A stretch of DNA of 64,000 nucleotides from Microbacterium sp. UFMG61. Lineage in GTDB: Bacteria > Actinomycetota > Actinomycetes > Actinomycetales > Microbacteriaceae. A program made the position numbers and the translations under genes. The DNA lies in NCBI RefSeq assembly GCF_015354505.1, contig NZ_JACAFP010000008.1:62005-126004 (forward strand), in the 5' to 3' direction. Under the pieces are notes generated by a model. The model did no database searches, was not told the origin of the DNA, and saw nothing but the letters and a program-made list of their open reading frames with translations. Shown in pieces: positions 19,854 through 28,045 of the stretch; position 1 is the first letter of the stretch; each line of letters starts with the position of its first letter.

Positions 19854-20227
19854 CTGCGTCTCGCGGGCGTTCAAGGGATGGTCTGCTCGGCTTCGGTGAG
19901 CTGCACATCGCCCGAGTAGCGGATCCCGAAGGTGCGCACGTCGACGACTTCTCTTCATCGAACCTCCCCCTCCGGCGCCCAGAGCCTCCCCGACGACCTC
20001 GACTGTGCCCCTCCTCCACAGGTGTTAACAACCCTGTTAACAACTCCGCGCGCGCAGAAATGGTCCTCCTGATCAGGGAAATCCATCCACAGCTGTGGAT
20101 GGATCTGTTAACAACTCGGATGTCCACGCAACTTTTCCGGACCCCTGTGCATTCCGAGGCATCGGCATTCATCATGCATCCTTAGCAGTGAGTCGTACCT
20201 CGACGATCTCGCGAACGGAGCGCACCC
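19854..20227. other. Gene-free spacer with TGTTAACAAC repeats and a 24-bp palindrome
   Basis: No gene is supported here. The spacer has TGTTAACAAC at 20023-20032, 20035-20044 and 20106-20115; the first two are spaced by 12 bp. A perfect 24-bp palindrome lies at 20081-20104 (half-site ATCCATCCACAG), made of two head-to-head near-DnaA-boxes. The double TGTTAACAAC unit recurs exactly, inverted, at 26605-26625. Confidence 0.75.
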
Positions 20228-20758
20228 ATGAGCACACGACGGACGACCATCGGCGTCGTCGCCGTCATCTCGGCCCTGCTCCTCACATCCTGCTCATCTG
20301 ATCAGAGTGCCGAGGACTCCACTCCCACCCCCGTTCCGTCGCCGACTCCGGCGTTCACTGAGCCGACCGTCTCGATCACCTATATGAAAGACGGCGAAGC
20401 CCACGAGGTGGTCGGGCATCCCACGAAGCCCCTCTGCGACTGGGATCGGTACATCACCGTGATCGCGGAGGACCTGCTTGTGCCCTCGGGGGTGACCACG
20501 CAGTACGACGAGGGAGCCGAGTCGAGTATCGCCGCATGGGTGGGTGACGACGGTGTGGCCGCGAAGTTCCAGTCGCGCGGCGAGATCTCGATCGAACGGG
20601 GTGAGGAGACGTCCGTGCTCTTCGTCACTGAACTCGAAGGGTATGCCGACATCGCCCCGCGCGAGGTCGGTGTCCCCGCGTCGATCAATACGGTCACCGG
20701 TGAGTACGAGCGCGTCGATGCGACGCTGACGTTCGCCGTCACGTGCCCGAACGAATGA
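20228..20758 (+). CDS. Putative secreted lipoprotein of unknown function
   Basis: A 176-residue protein with a lipoprotein signal peptide: basic N-terminus, hydrophobic stretch, and lipobox LLTSC with Cys22 as the predicted lipidation site. A Thr/Pro-rich linker (about 30-50) leads to a soluble domain with two more cysteines (PLCDWD and VTCPNE), which may form a disulfide. I do not recognise the domain. It stands alone, downstream of the tRNA pair and the repeat-rich spacer, and is probably anchored on the outer face of the membrane. Confidence 0.8.
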   Translation: MSTRRTTIGVVAVISALLLTSCSSDQSAEDSTPTPVPSPTPAFTEPTVSITYMKDGEAHEVVGHPTKPLCDWDRYITVIAEDLLVPSGVTTQYDEGAESSIAAWVGDDGVAAKFQSRGEISIERGEETSVLFVTELEGYADIAPREVGVPASINTVTGEYERVDATLTFAVTCPNE

Positions 20759-20909
20759 TCGCAGCCCCTGGGCTCCCCGTCGGTCGAGGACATCGAGACG
20801 GTGGATCGTCATCGGGCGACGGCCTGGCGGCGGTGACTCCCCTGCCATGTCGGAGCCTCCTCCACAACCCCCCTTCCCGCGTTCGATGACGGGGCGTAGC
20901 GTTCCCGTC

Positions 20910-21191
20910 ATGACTGCGGCGAAGACGATGATCCAGACAGAGGCCATCTTCGACTCGGCGAGCTATCTTCTTGCGCAGGATCAGGACGTCGCGGATCTGC
21001 GCCGTCGCATCGAGGAGGCCGCGAAGACCTCCGGAATCTTCGTGGATTTCGTGGTCGTCGGCAATCGCCAGGTGAGTGTTCTGATCACGCAGCACAGTCG
21101 GGTGACGATCAGCGTGGCGACGGTGGCGTTCGATGAGCGAGACACCGGCGACCTCGACTTCCCCTACGGCGGGTACTACGACATCCTCTGA
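20910..21191 (+). CDS. Hypothetical small protein
   Basis: A 93-residue protein that I do not recognise. It starts at an ATG (MTAAKTMIQTEAIFD); an earlier in-frame ATG at 20847 would add 21 Pro/Arg-rich residues and has no better ribosome site. The body has a helix (DVADLRRRIEEAAKTSG) and alternating beta strands (FVDFVVVGNRQVSVLI), ending FPYGGYYDIL. No signal peptide or membrane helix is seen. A cytoplasmic alpha/beta fold is likely. Codon use fits the genome, so it is probably real. Confidence 0.6.
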   Translation: MTAAKTMIQTEAIFDSASYLLAQDQDVADLRRRIEEAAKTSGIFVDFVVVGNRQVSVLITQHSRVTISVATVAFDERDTGDLDFPYGGYYDIL

Positions 21192-21227
21192 CTCGGAGGT
21201 CGATGACGATCGGTGATTCGATCGACC

Positions 21228-21725
21228 TCAGATCCGCGGGCCGCGGATGATGCGCACGGGACCACGAGCCTCCCGGATGCTCACCGGCTGCTGCTTCTGA
21301 GTGACGATGATCTCGTCCAGATCGGCGAGGTCGGCGGCGACTCTGCGCACATCGGGCATCACCGGACGCCAGGATGGACCTCCGACGGTGCGCGCGACAT
21401 CGCTCGGACAGATCGACGACTGACCTCGGTGTCGAAGGAGGGTTCGGATCGTCGCCGCGATCCGCTCATCGAAGGTCGCGCCGGTGCGGTCCTCCCACCA
21501 GGGTGCACCGCGTTCCCCGAGCGCCGTCTTCGCATCCTGCACCCGCCGACGCGCATCGGACTCGGATGCCTTCACCGCCCGTCGCGCCGCCATCAGCTCG
21601 TCCACCAGTTCCTGGCGGAATCCGTCGGGGATCGACGGGTCGGTCGCTCGCCAGCGTCGCCCGTCGATGACGACGTGGTGGCCATCCGCCGTGAGCTCGG
21701 GCGCGGGCCTGTCATCGGATGCCAT
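21228..21725 (-). CDS. DUF3253 domain protein
   Basis: A 165-residue cytoplasmic protein. The N-terminal part (HHVVIDGRRWRATDPSIP) resembles a short family-specific strand region. A central charged helix (about 40-70) follows. The C-terminal DUF3253-type domain has ERIAATIRTLLRHRGQSSICPSDVARTVGG and PDVRRVAADL. The biochemical function is unknown. It is convergent with the preceding unknown gene and precedes the M24 peptidase gene on the same strand with a 55-bp gap, so the two could be co-transcribed. Confidence 0.75.
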   Translation of the reverse strand: MASDDRPAPELTADGHHVVIDGRRWRATDPSIPDGFRQELVDELMAARRAVKASESDARRRVQDAKTALGERGAPWWEDRTGATFDERIAATIRTLLRHRGQSSICPSDVARTVGGPSWRPVMPDVRRVAADLADLDEIIVTQKQQPVSIREARGPVRIIRGPRI

Positions 21726-21780
21726 GCGGGAAGTATCCCCTCCCGTGCTCGTGACCCGCAGGGGCTTGACGTGGTGCGGA

Positions 21781-22905
21781 TCAGACGGCGCGGAGGCCGT
21801 GCGGCGCCACGTTCAGCCGCTCGCCGCCGGCGCCCGTCACGACGACGATGTCTTCGATGCGGGCACCCCACTCCCCGGCGAAGTAGATGCCGGGCTCGAT
21901 GCTGAACGCCATGCCCTCTCGCAGCACCAGGTCGTTGCCCGGTGCGATGTACGGCTCCTCGTGCACCGAGACGCCGATGCCGTGGCCGGTGCGGTGCAGG
22001 AACGCCTCGCCGAGCCCGGCATCCGTCAGCACCCGGCGCGCTGCGGCATCGACCTGTGCTGCGGTCGCACCCGGTCGTACGGAGTCGACCGCGGCCTGCT
22101 GCGCGCGCACCAGCACTGCGATCCGCTCGGCGGCCTCGGGTGCGGGATTCCCGACCACATATGTCCTGGTGCTGTCGGAGTTGTAGCCGCTCGGCACCGC
22201 TCCCCCGATGTCGACGACGACGATCTCGCCGTCGCCGATCACGCGGTCGGAGACCTCGTGGTGCGGGTCGGCACCGTTCGGGCCCGAGCCGACGATCACG
22301 AACTCGACCGTGCGGTGCCCCTCGGCCACGATCGCCTCCGCGATGTCGGCGGCCACCTCGCGTTCGGTGCGCCCGGCGCGCAGCCACTCGGGTACACGGC
22401 GATGCACGGCGTCGATCGCCGCCCCCGCCCGCCGCAGCTCGGCGATCTCGTCTGCGTCCTTGATCATGCGTCCCTCGCGCAGCACAGGGGTCGCCAGCTC
22501 GACCCGCACGCCGAGCCTTTCGCCCAGAGGGATGACGTGCAGCGCCGGCAGCGCGTCGGAGACACCCACTCGGCTGACGGAGCCGAGGGCATCCGCGACG
22601 AGATCGTACGGGTTCTCTCCATCGACCCAGTCGGACACCGCGAGGCCGAGCGCGCCCACCGCCGTGGTCCGCACCTTCGCGAGTTCCATGCGCGGCACCA
22701 CGATCGTGGGGGCGAGTCCCGGTCCGAGAACGAGTGCGGTGAGCCGTTCGATCGTGTCGCCCTCGACGCCGACCAGATACTGCAGGTCGGGGCCCGGGCC
22801 CACGATGATCGCGTCGAGACCGGCGTCGGCGGCGAGGGCTGCGGCGCGGTCGAGTCGGGCGGCGTACACGGAGGCGGGGAACGGCAGTGTGCTCACGGCA
22901 TCCAC
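21781..22905 (-). CDS. M24 family Xaa-Pro dipeptidase/aminopeptidase
   Basis: A metallopeptidase predicted to cleave X-Pro bonds. The 374-residue protein has an N-terminal creatinase-like domain (about 1-150) and a pita-bread catalytic domain. The five metal ligands are Asp232 (VVDIGG), Asp244 (NSDSTRTY), His308 (TGHGIG), Glu337 (SIEPGIY) and Glu351 (RIEDIVVV). The start is uncertain: a GTG at 22905 or another GTG three codons later. It has no signal peptide, so it is cytoplasmic. It probably recycles proline-containing peptides. Confidence 0.92.
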   Translation of the reverse strand: MDAVSTLPFPASVYAARLDRAAALAADAGLDAIIVGPGPDLQYLVGVEGDTIERLTALVLGPGLAPTIVVPRMELAKVRTTAVGALGLAVSDWVDGENPYDLVADALGSVSRVGVSDALPALHVIPLGERLGVRVELATPVLREGRMIKDADEIAELRRAGAAIDAVHRRVPEWLRAGRTEREVAADIAEAIVAEGHRTVEFVIVGSGPNGADPHHEVSDRVIGDGEIVVVDIGGAVPSGYNSDSTRTYVVGNPAPEAAERIAVLVRAQQAAVDSVRPGATAAQVDAAARRVLTDAGLGEAFLHRTGHGIGVSVHEEPYIAPGNDLVLREGMAFSIEPGIYFAGEWGARIEDIVVVTGAGGERLNVAPHGLRAV

Positions 22906-22939
22906 GCTACTGCGCGGGAACTCCCTCGGGAACGGCTGC

Positions 22940-23389
22940 TCAGCTGACGGCGATACGGATGCGCTCCGCGAGCGCCGTGCGGTTGGCAGCCGTGAGTTCG
23001 AGCAGAGCGTAAGCGGTCGGCCACATGGTGCCGTCGTCGAGGTTCGAGATCGGCTCGAAGCCGAAGGTGCCGTAGCGGACCTTGAACTTGCTGGCGGGCT
23101 GGAAGAAGCAGAGCACCTTGCCGTCCTTGCCCCACGCGGGCATGCCGTAATAGGTGCGCGGCATCAGCTCGGGCGCCACCTCGGAGACGAGGGCGTGCAG
23201 CGCCAACGAGAGCTCACGATCCTTCTCGTCGGGCAGCTTGGCGACCGCCGCCTCGAGGTCGGCCACACCCTCGGCGCGCACCTCGTCGGGGGTCTTCTTC
23301 GCCCGGGAGCGCGACTTGCGCTTGTCGGCCGCCGCCTCCTTCATCGCCTCGCGCTCTTCGGCGCTGAAGTTCTTCTCGTTGTCGGCCAT
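22940..23389 (-). CDS. DUF1801 (YdhG-like) protein
   Basis: A 149-residue protein with a charged, Lys/Glu-rich N-terminal helix (about 1-45), then the DUF1801 fold: PRTYYGMPAWGKDGKVLCFFQPASKFK and a C-terminal helix. The family includes Bacillus YdhG, sometimes described as an iron chaperone; the role is not settled. It is followed by the M24 peptidase gene on the same strand with a 34-bp gap and is divergent from the Nudix gene. Confidence 0.83.
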   Translation of the reverse strand: MADNEKNFSAEEREAMKEAAADKRKSRSRAKKTPDEVRAEGVADLEAAVAKLPDEKDRELSLALHALVSEVAPELMPRTYYGMPAWGKDGKVLCFFQPASKFKVRYGTFGFEPISNLDDGTMWPTAYALLELTAANRTALAERIRIAVS

Positions 23390-23523
23390 GACCGGCTCCT
23401 TTCACGGGATGATCTGCGATGGATCTCACACTACGGATGCCGTGGCCCGCTGTGCTTCTCGATTCCTGATCGATCTCGGTCACACGACGACGGCATCGAA
23501 CGGAACCCGGTTATGGTGAGGTC

Positions 23524-23946
23524 ATGGACATGCGGGTCGCGGCATACGCGGTCGTCACCGATGACGACGGACGCATACTTCTGGCGCGCTGGATCGAGGG
23601 ACGCCGAGTGGCCTGGACCATGCCGGGCGGCGGTCTCGAGCCGGGCGAGTCTCCGGAGGATGCGGTCCGCCGAGAGCTCCGCGAAGAGACCGGGTACACC
23701 GTCAAGGTCGGCGAACTGCTGGGCATCCACTCACGGGTCATCCCGGCGAGCCAGCGGGTGAATACGTCTGATCAGCCGTTGCACACGCTCCGGATCGTCT
23801 ACCGGGCGACAGTGAGAGGGGGAAAACTCCGCTTCGAGACCGAAGGATCCACCGACAGGGCAGAGTGGTTTACTCTGGCGTCGGTGGCTGACCTGCAGCG
23901 GGTGAAACTCGTCGACATCGCTCTGCGGATGGCCGGCATCCTCTGA
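23524..23946 (+). CDS. NUDIX hydrolase
   Basis: A hydrolase of nucleoside-diphosphate-linked substrates, 140 residues. The Nudix box is complete: GGGLEPGESPEDAVRRELREETGY, here with its key residues Glu and the REXXEE core at about residues 52-56. The N-terminal strand MRVAAYAVV and the C-terminal helix are typical. The substrate cannot be read from sequence; 8-oxo-dGTP or a sugar nucleotide are possibilities. It stands alone between DUF1801 (divergent) and YbaK (convergent). Confidence 0.92.
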   Translation: MDMRVAAYAVVTDDDGRILLARWIEGRRVAWTMPGGGLEPGESPEDAVRRELREETGYTVKVGELLGIHSRVIPASQRVNTSDQPLHTLRIVYRATVRGGKLRFETEGSTDRAEWFTLASVADLQRVKLVDIALRMAGIL

Positions 23947-23964
23947 CCGAGGCGGCGCTCGGAC

Positions 23965-24480
23965 TCAGTCTCGAGGCTCTTCGGGCACCGAGATGTCGGC
24001 GACGGTCGCGCCGTATGCGGCGATGAGATCATCGGCGTCGACGAACAGGCTGTAGCCGTGCGCACCGGCACCCATCGCGATGCGCTGTCCGACGATCGAC
24101 TCGTCGGCGTAGATCGGCCAGTCGGTGGTGCTGCCGATGGGGACGATGGTCCCGCGCTCGTAGCCCGTCGCCGCGAGCGCGAGGTCGGGCTCGGGAAGAC
24201 GCAGCTTGTTGACACCGACGACCGCACGCAGCTTGGGCCACGAGATCGACCGGCCTCCCGGCACCAGCGCGAACAGGTAGGTGTCGTCGGACCGCTTGAC
24301 GACGAGCGTCTTGACGATGCCGGAGGGCAGGATGCCGAGCAGCTCCGCGGCCTCGAAGAGGCTGCGGGCCTCAGGCCGCTCGCGGATCTCGATGTCGAGA
24401 CCGCGTGACTCCGCGGCATCCGTCACCCGGGCATGGAGATTCCCCGGCTCAGCGGCCGGGGAATCCGATGTCGAAATCAC
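23965..24480 (-). CDS. YbaK/EbsC-family aminoacyl-tRNA deacylase
   Basis: YbaK-type enzymes hydrolyse mischarged tRNAs such as Cys-tRNA-Pro. The 171-residue protein carries the YbaK core: an N-terminal region, LPSGIVKTLVVKRSD with the conserved lysine, GVNKLRLPEPDLALAATGYERGTIVPIGS, and MGAGAHGYSLFVDADDL. Its GTG start overlaps the stop of the next upstream gene by four bases (GTGA), so the two are translationally coupled. Substrate preference is not predictable from sequence. Confidence 0.9.
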   Translation of the reverse strand: MISTSDSPAAEPGNLHARVTDAAESRGLDIEIRERPEARSLFEAAELLGILPSGIVKTLVVKRSDDTYLFALVPGGRSISWPKLRAVVGVNKLRLPEPDLALAATGYERGTIVPIGSTTDWPIYADESIVGQRIAMGAGAHGYSLFVDADDLIAAYGATVADISVPEEPRD

Positions 24481-24977
24481 GCGTCAGGTGCGGAGAGCGG
24501 GTCGTCGGCGACCCAGAGCTCGTCGTCGGCGCGCAGGGCCTGCCAGGCGGCGTAGAGAACGCCGACGGCTGCGGCCGCACCGAGGATGATGGCGATGACC
24601 GATCCGAGGCCCGGACCCTTGGGCTCAGGCTTGGTGGCCTTCTTGACCTTCTTCACGACACGCTCGCGCTTGGCGTTGGCGACATCCCACGCGGTGAGCG
24701 CGGTGCCGACGACTCCACCGACGATCGGGACGACCTTGTCGTCCACCACGTGGTGACCGAGACGCACGCCGCGGTCGACGACCGGCTGGACGCGACGGTT
24801 GTAGGTGTCCTGTACGACAGGACCGACCTGCTCGCGGCCGAAGTGGCCGAGCTGGCGACCGGCCTCGCGGGCGACGTCGGCGGCGTGGCCGACCAGGACC
24901 TGCTGGTTCTCCCAGAGCTGGTTGGCGTCTTTCTGAAGACGACGCAGCTCCTTCTTCCGCTTGCGGCTGATGCTCAC
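24477..24977 (-). CDS. Hypothetical protein with C-terminal membrane helix
   Basis: A 166-residue protein of unknown function. The GTG at 24977 is chosen because AGGAGA lies five bases upstream; the longer frame is mostly noncoding. It has a basic start (SISRKRKKELRRLQKDAN), a long amphipathic helical region that is His/Val/Arg-rich (about 20-95), a Lys-rich hinge (KKVKKATKPEPK) and a single transmembrane helix near residues 128-148, followed by a short acidic tail. This looks like a membrane-tethered cytoplasmic coiled protein. It is coupled to ybaK by overlapping start and stop codons. Confidence 0.75.
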   Translation of the reverse strand: MSISRKRKKELRRLQKDANQLWENQQVLVGHAADVAREAGRQLGHFGREQVGPVVQDTYNRRVQPVVDRGVRLGHHVVDDKVVPIVGGVVGTALTAWDVANAKRERVVKKVKKATKPEPKGPGLGSVIAIILGAAAAVGVLYAAWQALRADDELWVADDPLSAPDA

Positions 24978-25122
24978 GATGCTCTCCTGTCGATTGGAGT
25001 ACGGGTTCCCCATCTTGCCACGGGAGGCCGGATGGGGGGAGGGAATCGCCGAACCCTTGCGCTGAGCGGTGAACCGCGCTAGTTCAGGCCGCACACATGG
25101 GAAGCTCTGCGAGAATAAGGGC

Positions 25123-25680
25123 ATGGCTCACGCTTCTCATGTCGCAACCCTGCACACCAACCACGGTGACATCGTCATCAACCTCTTCGGCGACCACGCC
25201 CCGAAGACGGTCAAGAACTTCGTCGGTCTCGCCGACGGCACCCAGGACTGGACTCACCCGGCCACGGGTAAGCCGGGCGAGGGCGCGCTGTACAAGGACG
25301 TCATCTTCCACCGCATCATCCCCAACTTCATGATCCAGGGCGGCGACCCGCTCGGACAGGGCGTCGGCGGCCCCGGCTACAACTTCGACGACGAGATCAA
25401 CATGGAGCTCAACTTCAACGAGCCCTACATCCTCGCCATGGCCAACGCCGGCCTGCGTCGCAACGCCATCACGGGCAAGGCCGAGGGCACCAACGGCTCG
25501 CAGTTCTTCATCACGACCGATCCGACGCCGTGGCTGCAGGGCAAGCACACGATCTTCGGCGAGGTCGCCGACGACGCCTCGAAGGCTGTCGTCGACAAGA
25601 TCGCCGCTGTGCCGACCGCTGCGGGCGACCGCCCGATCGAGCCGGTCGTGCTGCAGTCGATCGACATCGTCGCGGCCTGA
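25123..25680 (+). CDS. ppiA: Peptidyl-prolyl cis-trans isomerase (cyclophilin)
   Basis: It catalyses proline isomerisation during folding. The 185-residue protein begins MAHASHVATLHTNHGDIVI and contains the cyclophilin core: FHRIIPNFMIQGGD (catalytic Arg region), GLRRNAITGKAEGTNGSQFFIT and WLQGKHTIFGEV. There is no signal peptide, so it is cytoplasmic. In Mycobacterium ppiA occupies the same place near crgA and the pkn operon, which supports the name. The start at 25123 gives the canonical N-terminus. Confidence 0.95.
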   Translation: MAHASHVATLHTNHGDIVINLFGDHAPKTVKNFVGLADGTQDWTHPATGKPGEGALYKDVIFHRIIPNFMIQGGDPLGQGVGGPGYNFDDEINMELNFNEPYILAMANAGLRRNAITGKAEGTNGSQFFITTDPTPWLQGKHTIFGEVADDASKAVVDKIAAVPTAAGDRPIEPVVLQSIDIVAA

Positions 25681-25701
25681 CGCCGACGCTGGCCGATCCG
25701 G

Positions 25702-26598
25702 ATGACCACGCCTGAGTTCGCGGACAACCGCGACAACTTCTGCTACCGGCATCCGGATCGGCAGAGCTTCGTGCTCTGCCAGCGGTGCCTGCGCACCATC
25801 TGTCCCGAGTGTCAGACCCAGGCGGCGGTCGGAGTGATCTGCCCCGAGTGCATGCAGGCCGAGCGCAAGAACCGCACCCCCGCGCAGAAACGTGCCGAGC
25901 GCCGCTGGCGCAGTCGACCCGCGATGGCCACGGCACGCGGCGGCAAGCCTGTCGTCACCTACACGCTGCTGCTGATCACCTCGATCATCGGCCTGCTGCA
26001 GATGGTGCCGGGCATGGGCGGCGCCATCACGCAGCAGCTGCTCTTCGCCGCCGCGTACCTCTACCCCGATCTCTCGCTCTACCCCTTCGAGCCCTGGCGC
26101 CTGCTCACCGCCGTCTTCGTGCACGGCGGGTTCATCCATCTCGCGCTCAACATGCTCGCGCTGTGGATGCTCGGGCAGAACCTCGAGCCCATGCTCGGTC
26201 GCGTCCGATACCTCGCTCTCTATCTGATCAGCGGCATCGGCGGCTCCGTGGCCGTCGCGCTCATCGCCCCCGGCACGGCCACGGTCGGCGCCTCGGGAGC
26301 GATCTTCGGACTCATGGCCGCGCTGCTCATCGTCGGCAGGCACCTCGGGGCGAACGTCACGGGGATCCTCGTGATCCTCGGCATCAACTTCGTCATCGGG
26401 TTCTTCATCGGCGGCATCGCGTGGCAGGCCCACCTCGGTGGCGCGCTCGTCGGCGCGCTGGTCGCGTTCATCCTCACGCGCACCCGTCGACGAGACCAGC
26501 GCACCCTGCAGATCGTGCTGCTCTCAGCGGTCGTCGTGGCGCTGCTGGCGATCGTCGCCTTCGTACCTCCGCTGCTCATCACCACGGTTTACTCCTGA
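25702..26598 (+). CDS. Rhomboid family intramembrane serine protease
   Basis: An intramembrane protease of 298 residues. The N-terminal cytoplasmic domain (about 1-52) has zinc-ribbon-like Cys/His pairs (FCYRH, CQRC, CPEC, CPEC), resembling a B-box. Six transmembrane helices follow. The catalytic pair is Ser198 in TVGASGAIFG and His244 in WQAHLGG, with supporting HLALN near 146-150. This pattern (zinc-finger rhomboid after cyclophilin) is common in actinobacteria. It follows ppiA by 21 bp, so the two are probably one transcript. Its substrates are unknown. Confidence 0.93.
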   Translation: MTTPEFADNRDNFCYRHPDRQSFVLCQRCLRTICPECQTQAAVGVICPECMQAERKNRTPAQKRAERRWRSRPAMATARGGKPVVTYTLLLITSIIGLLQMVPGMGGAITQQLLFAAAYLYPDLSLYPFEPWRLLTAVFVHGGFIHLALNMLALWMLGQNLEPMLGRVRYLALYLISGIGGSVAVALIAPGTATVGASGAIFGLMAALLIVGRHLGANVTGILVILGINFVIGFFIGGIAWQAHLGGALVGALVAFILTRTRRRDQRTLQIVLLSAVVVALLAIVAFVPPLLITTVYS

Positions 26599-26604
26599 TC
26601 GGGA

Positions 26605-26680
26605 GTTGTTAACAGGGTTGTTAACGGGTGTGAATAACATCTGTGTAATTCTCCCCATATTGGGGATAACCTGTGGATAA
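26605..26680. repeat. Inverted copy of the TGTTAACAAC double motif plus DnaA box
   Basis: GTTGTTAACA at 26605-26614 and GTTGTTAACG at 26617-26626 reproduce, on the opposite strand, the double unit at 20024-20044 without mismatch over 21 bp. A perfect DnaA box TGTGGATAA lies at 26672-26680. The spacer separates the rhomboid and crgA genes. Confidence 0.75.
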
Positions 26681-26698
26681 CTTCGGTGAAGAACCGAA

Positions 26699-26732
26699 GA
26701 AGGCCCCTCTCGCCGGAGCGAGAGGGGCCTTC
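26699..26732. terminator. Bidirectional terminator between rhomboid and crgA
   Basis: A perfect 15-bp stem GAAGGCCCCTCTCGC / GCGAGAGGGGCCTTC with loop CGGA, between convergent genes. Confidence 0.88.
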
Positions 26733-26751
26733 AGTACGTGAGCGGCCGGCG

Positions 26752-26991
26752 TCAGCGCCAGCGAGTGGTCATCAGGAAGCCGATCAGGGCGATGCCGAGT
26801 CCGATCGCGAGGTTCCAGTTGTCGAGACCCGGGATCGGGAACTGCATGCCGGAGATGTAGAACACGAGGATCCACGCGAGACCGAGCAGCATGAAGCCGA
26901 CCATCACCGGCTTGAACCACACGGCGTTGGGGGTGGTGTCGCCCTCGCTGCGGGGTGCTTCGGGCTCTTCGATCTTGCGGTCACGTGCCAT
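26752..26991 (-). CDS. crgA: Cell division protein CrgA
   Basis: CrgA is a small actinobacterial membrane protein that coordinates septum assembly with FtsZ, PBPs and FtsI. The 79-residue product has a charged N-terminus (MARDRKIEEPEAPRS) and the motif NAVWFKPVMVGFMLLGLAW. Two transmembrane helices span about 28-48 and 60-76, and the C-terminus is FLMTTRWR. Upstream in-frame codons are noncoding shadows of the sortase strand. Its place near the sortase, PabA and Pkn operon matches other actinobacteria. Confidence 0.94.
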   Translation of the reverse strand: MARDRKIEEPEAPRSEGDTTPNAVWFKPVMVGFMLLGLAWILVFYISGMQFPIPGLDNWNLAIGLGIALIGFLMTTRWR

Positions 26992-27075
26992 TCCGACATT
27001 GTACCCATGAGTTCTTTCGAAGATGGGACCGGGTCTCAGGGGCGTTCGTTCAGGCGGTCGGGATAATATCGGCGC

Positions 27076-27870
27076 ATGACTGCATCCGTCGTCTCGGGGG
27101 AGCGACGAGCACGGAACCGCCGCCCTCGATCGCGCGCCACGTTCACGAGCGTCCTCGGCGAGCTCCTGCTCACCGCGGGCGTGGTCGTGCTGCTGTTCGT
27201 CGCGTGGCAGATGTGGATCGGCGACATCATCATCAGCGCGCAGAAGAACGACGAGGGCGCCCAGGTGTCGCAGCAGCTCGCTGACGCGCCTGCTCCCGAG
27301 CCCCCGCCGCTCGTCGAGGCCGAAGACGGAACGACGTACTACGAGCCGGTGATCCCCGCGCACCCCGCAGACGCGCAGTGGATGGCACAGATGCACATCC
27401 CGCGCTTCGGCTCGGAGTACAACGTCGGCATCTACGGCGGAACAAGCCGCGCTCGCACGCTCGACGATCTCGGCATCGGCGTCTACACCGACTCGAAGAT
27501 GCCCGGAGAGGTCGGGAACTTCGCGATGGCGGGGCACCGCACGACCTGGGGCAAGCCGTTCAACCAGATAGACAAGCTGCAGCTGGGCGATGCGATCGTC
27601 GTGGAGACGCCGGACGGATGGTTCACCTACCGATTCCGCACGCTGGAGTACGTGAAGCCCACGCAGACCGAGGTGCTTCTCGACGTGCCGCAGATGCCCG
27701 GGGTCGAGACAGGAGAGAGGTACATCACGTTGACGGCATGCTCGCCCCTGTACTCGCTCGCCGAGCGCATCGTGGCGTACGGCGTGTTCGAGAGCTTCCA
27801 GCCCCGCGCCGAAGGACCTCCTGCCGCGCTCACCGACCCGCCGCCGCCCCCGGCCGCTCCGTCGATCTGA
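27076..27870 (+). CDS. Class E sortase
   Basis: A transpeptidase that anchors LAXTG-type proteins to peptidoglycan. The 264-residue protein has a basic N-terminus, one membrane helix at about 28-50, and an extracytoplasmic sortase domain. Catalytic residues are His154 (AMAGHRTT), Cys222 (TLTACSP) and Arg231 (SLAERIV). The C-terminal tail is Pro-rich. Its linkage with crgA and pabA is the usual class E setting. No obvious LPXTG/LAXTG substrate gene was noticed in this window. Confidence 0.93.
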   Translation: MTASVVSGERRARNRRPRSRATFTSVLGELLLTAGVVVLLFVAWQMWIGDIIISAQKNDEGAQVSQQLADAPAPEPPPLVEAEDGTTYYEPVIPAHPADAQWMAQMHIPRFGSEYNVGIYGGTSRARTLDDLGIGVYTDSKMPGEVGNFAMAGHRTTWGKPFNQIDKLQLGDAIVVETPDGWFTYRFRTLEYVKPTQTEVLLDVPQMPGVETGERYITLTACSPLYSLAERIVAYGVFESFQPRAEGPPAALTDPPPPPAAPSI

Positions 27871-27889
27871 CCGAAGGGAACGACGACAT

Positions 27890-28045
27890 ATGTACGCCGC
27901 GATCTGGCGCATCCTGCCCGGCCCCTGGTGGCTGCGACTCTTCATCGTGCTCGCGCTGGTCGCCGCCGTGCTCTACGCGCTCTTCTGGTTCGTCTTCCCC
28001 TGGGTGAGCCCGCTGATCACACCGGGCGAAGTCGACCTCGAATGA
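27890..28045 (+). CDS. Small single-helix membrane protein
   Basis: A 51-residue protein between the sortase and amidotransferase genes. It starts MYAAIWRILPGPWWLRL, has one transmembrane helix (about 14-38, IVLALVAAVLYALFWFVF) and ends TPGEVDLE. An AAGGGAA-like ribosome site precedes the ATG. The stop overlaps the pabA start by four bases (ATGA). Similar tiny W-rich proteins are often found at this spot in actinobacteria, but their function is not known. Confidence 0.78.
   Translation: MYAAIWRILPGPWWLRLFIVLALVAAVLYALFWFVFPWVSPLITPGEVDLE

Noticed and set aside
20228-20758. Lipoprotein as part of the tRNA/terminator transcription unit
   Set aside because: A strong terminator and a 374-bp spacer separate it from the tRNA genes.
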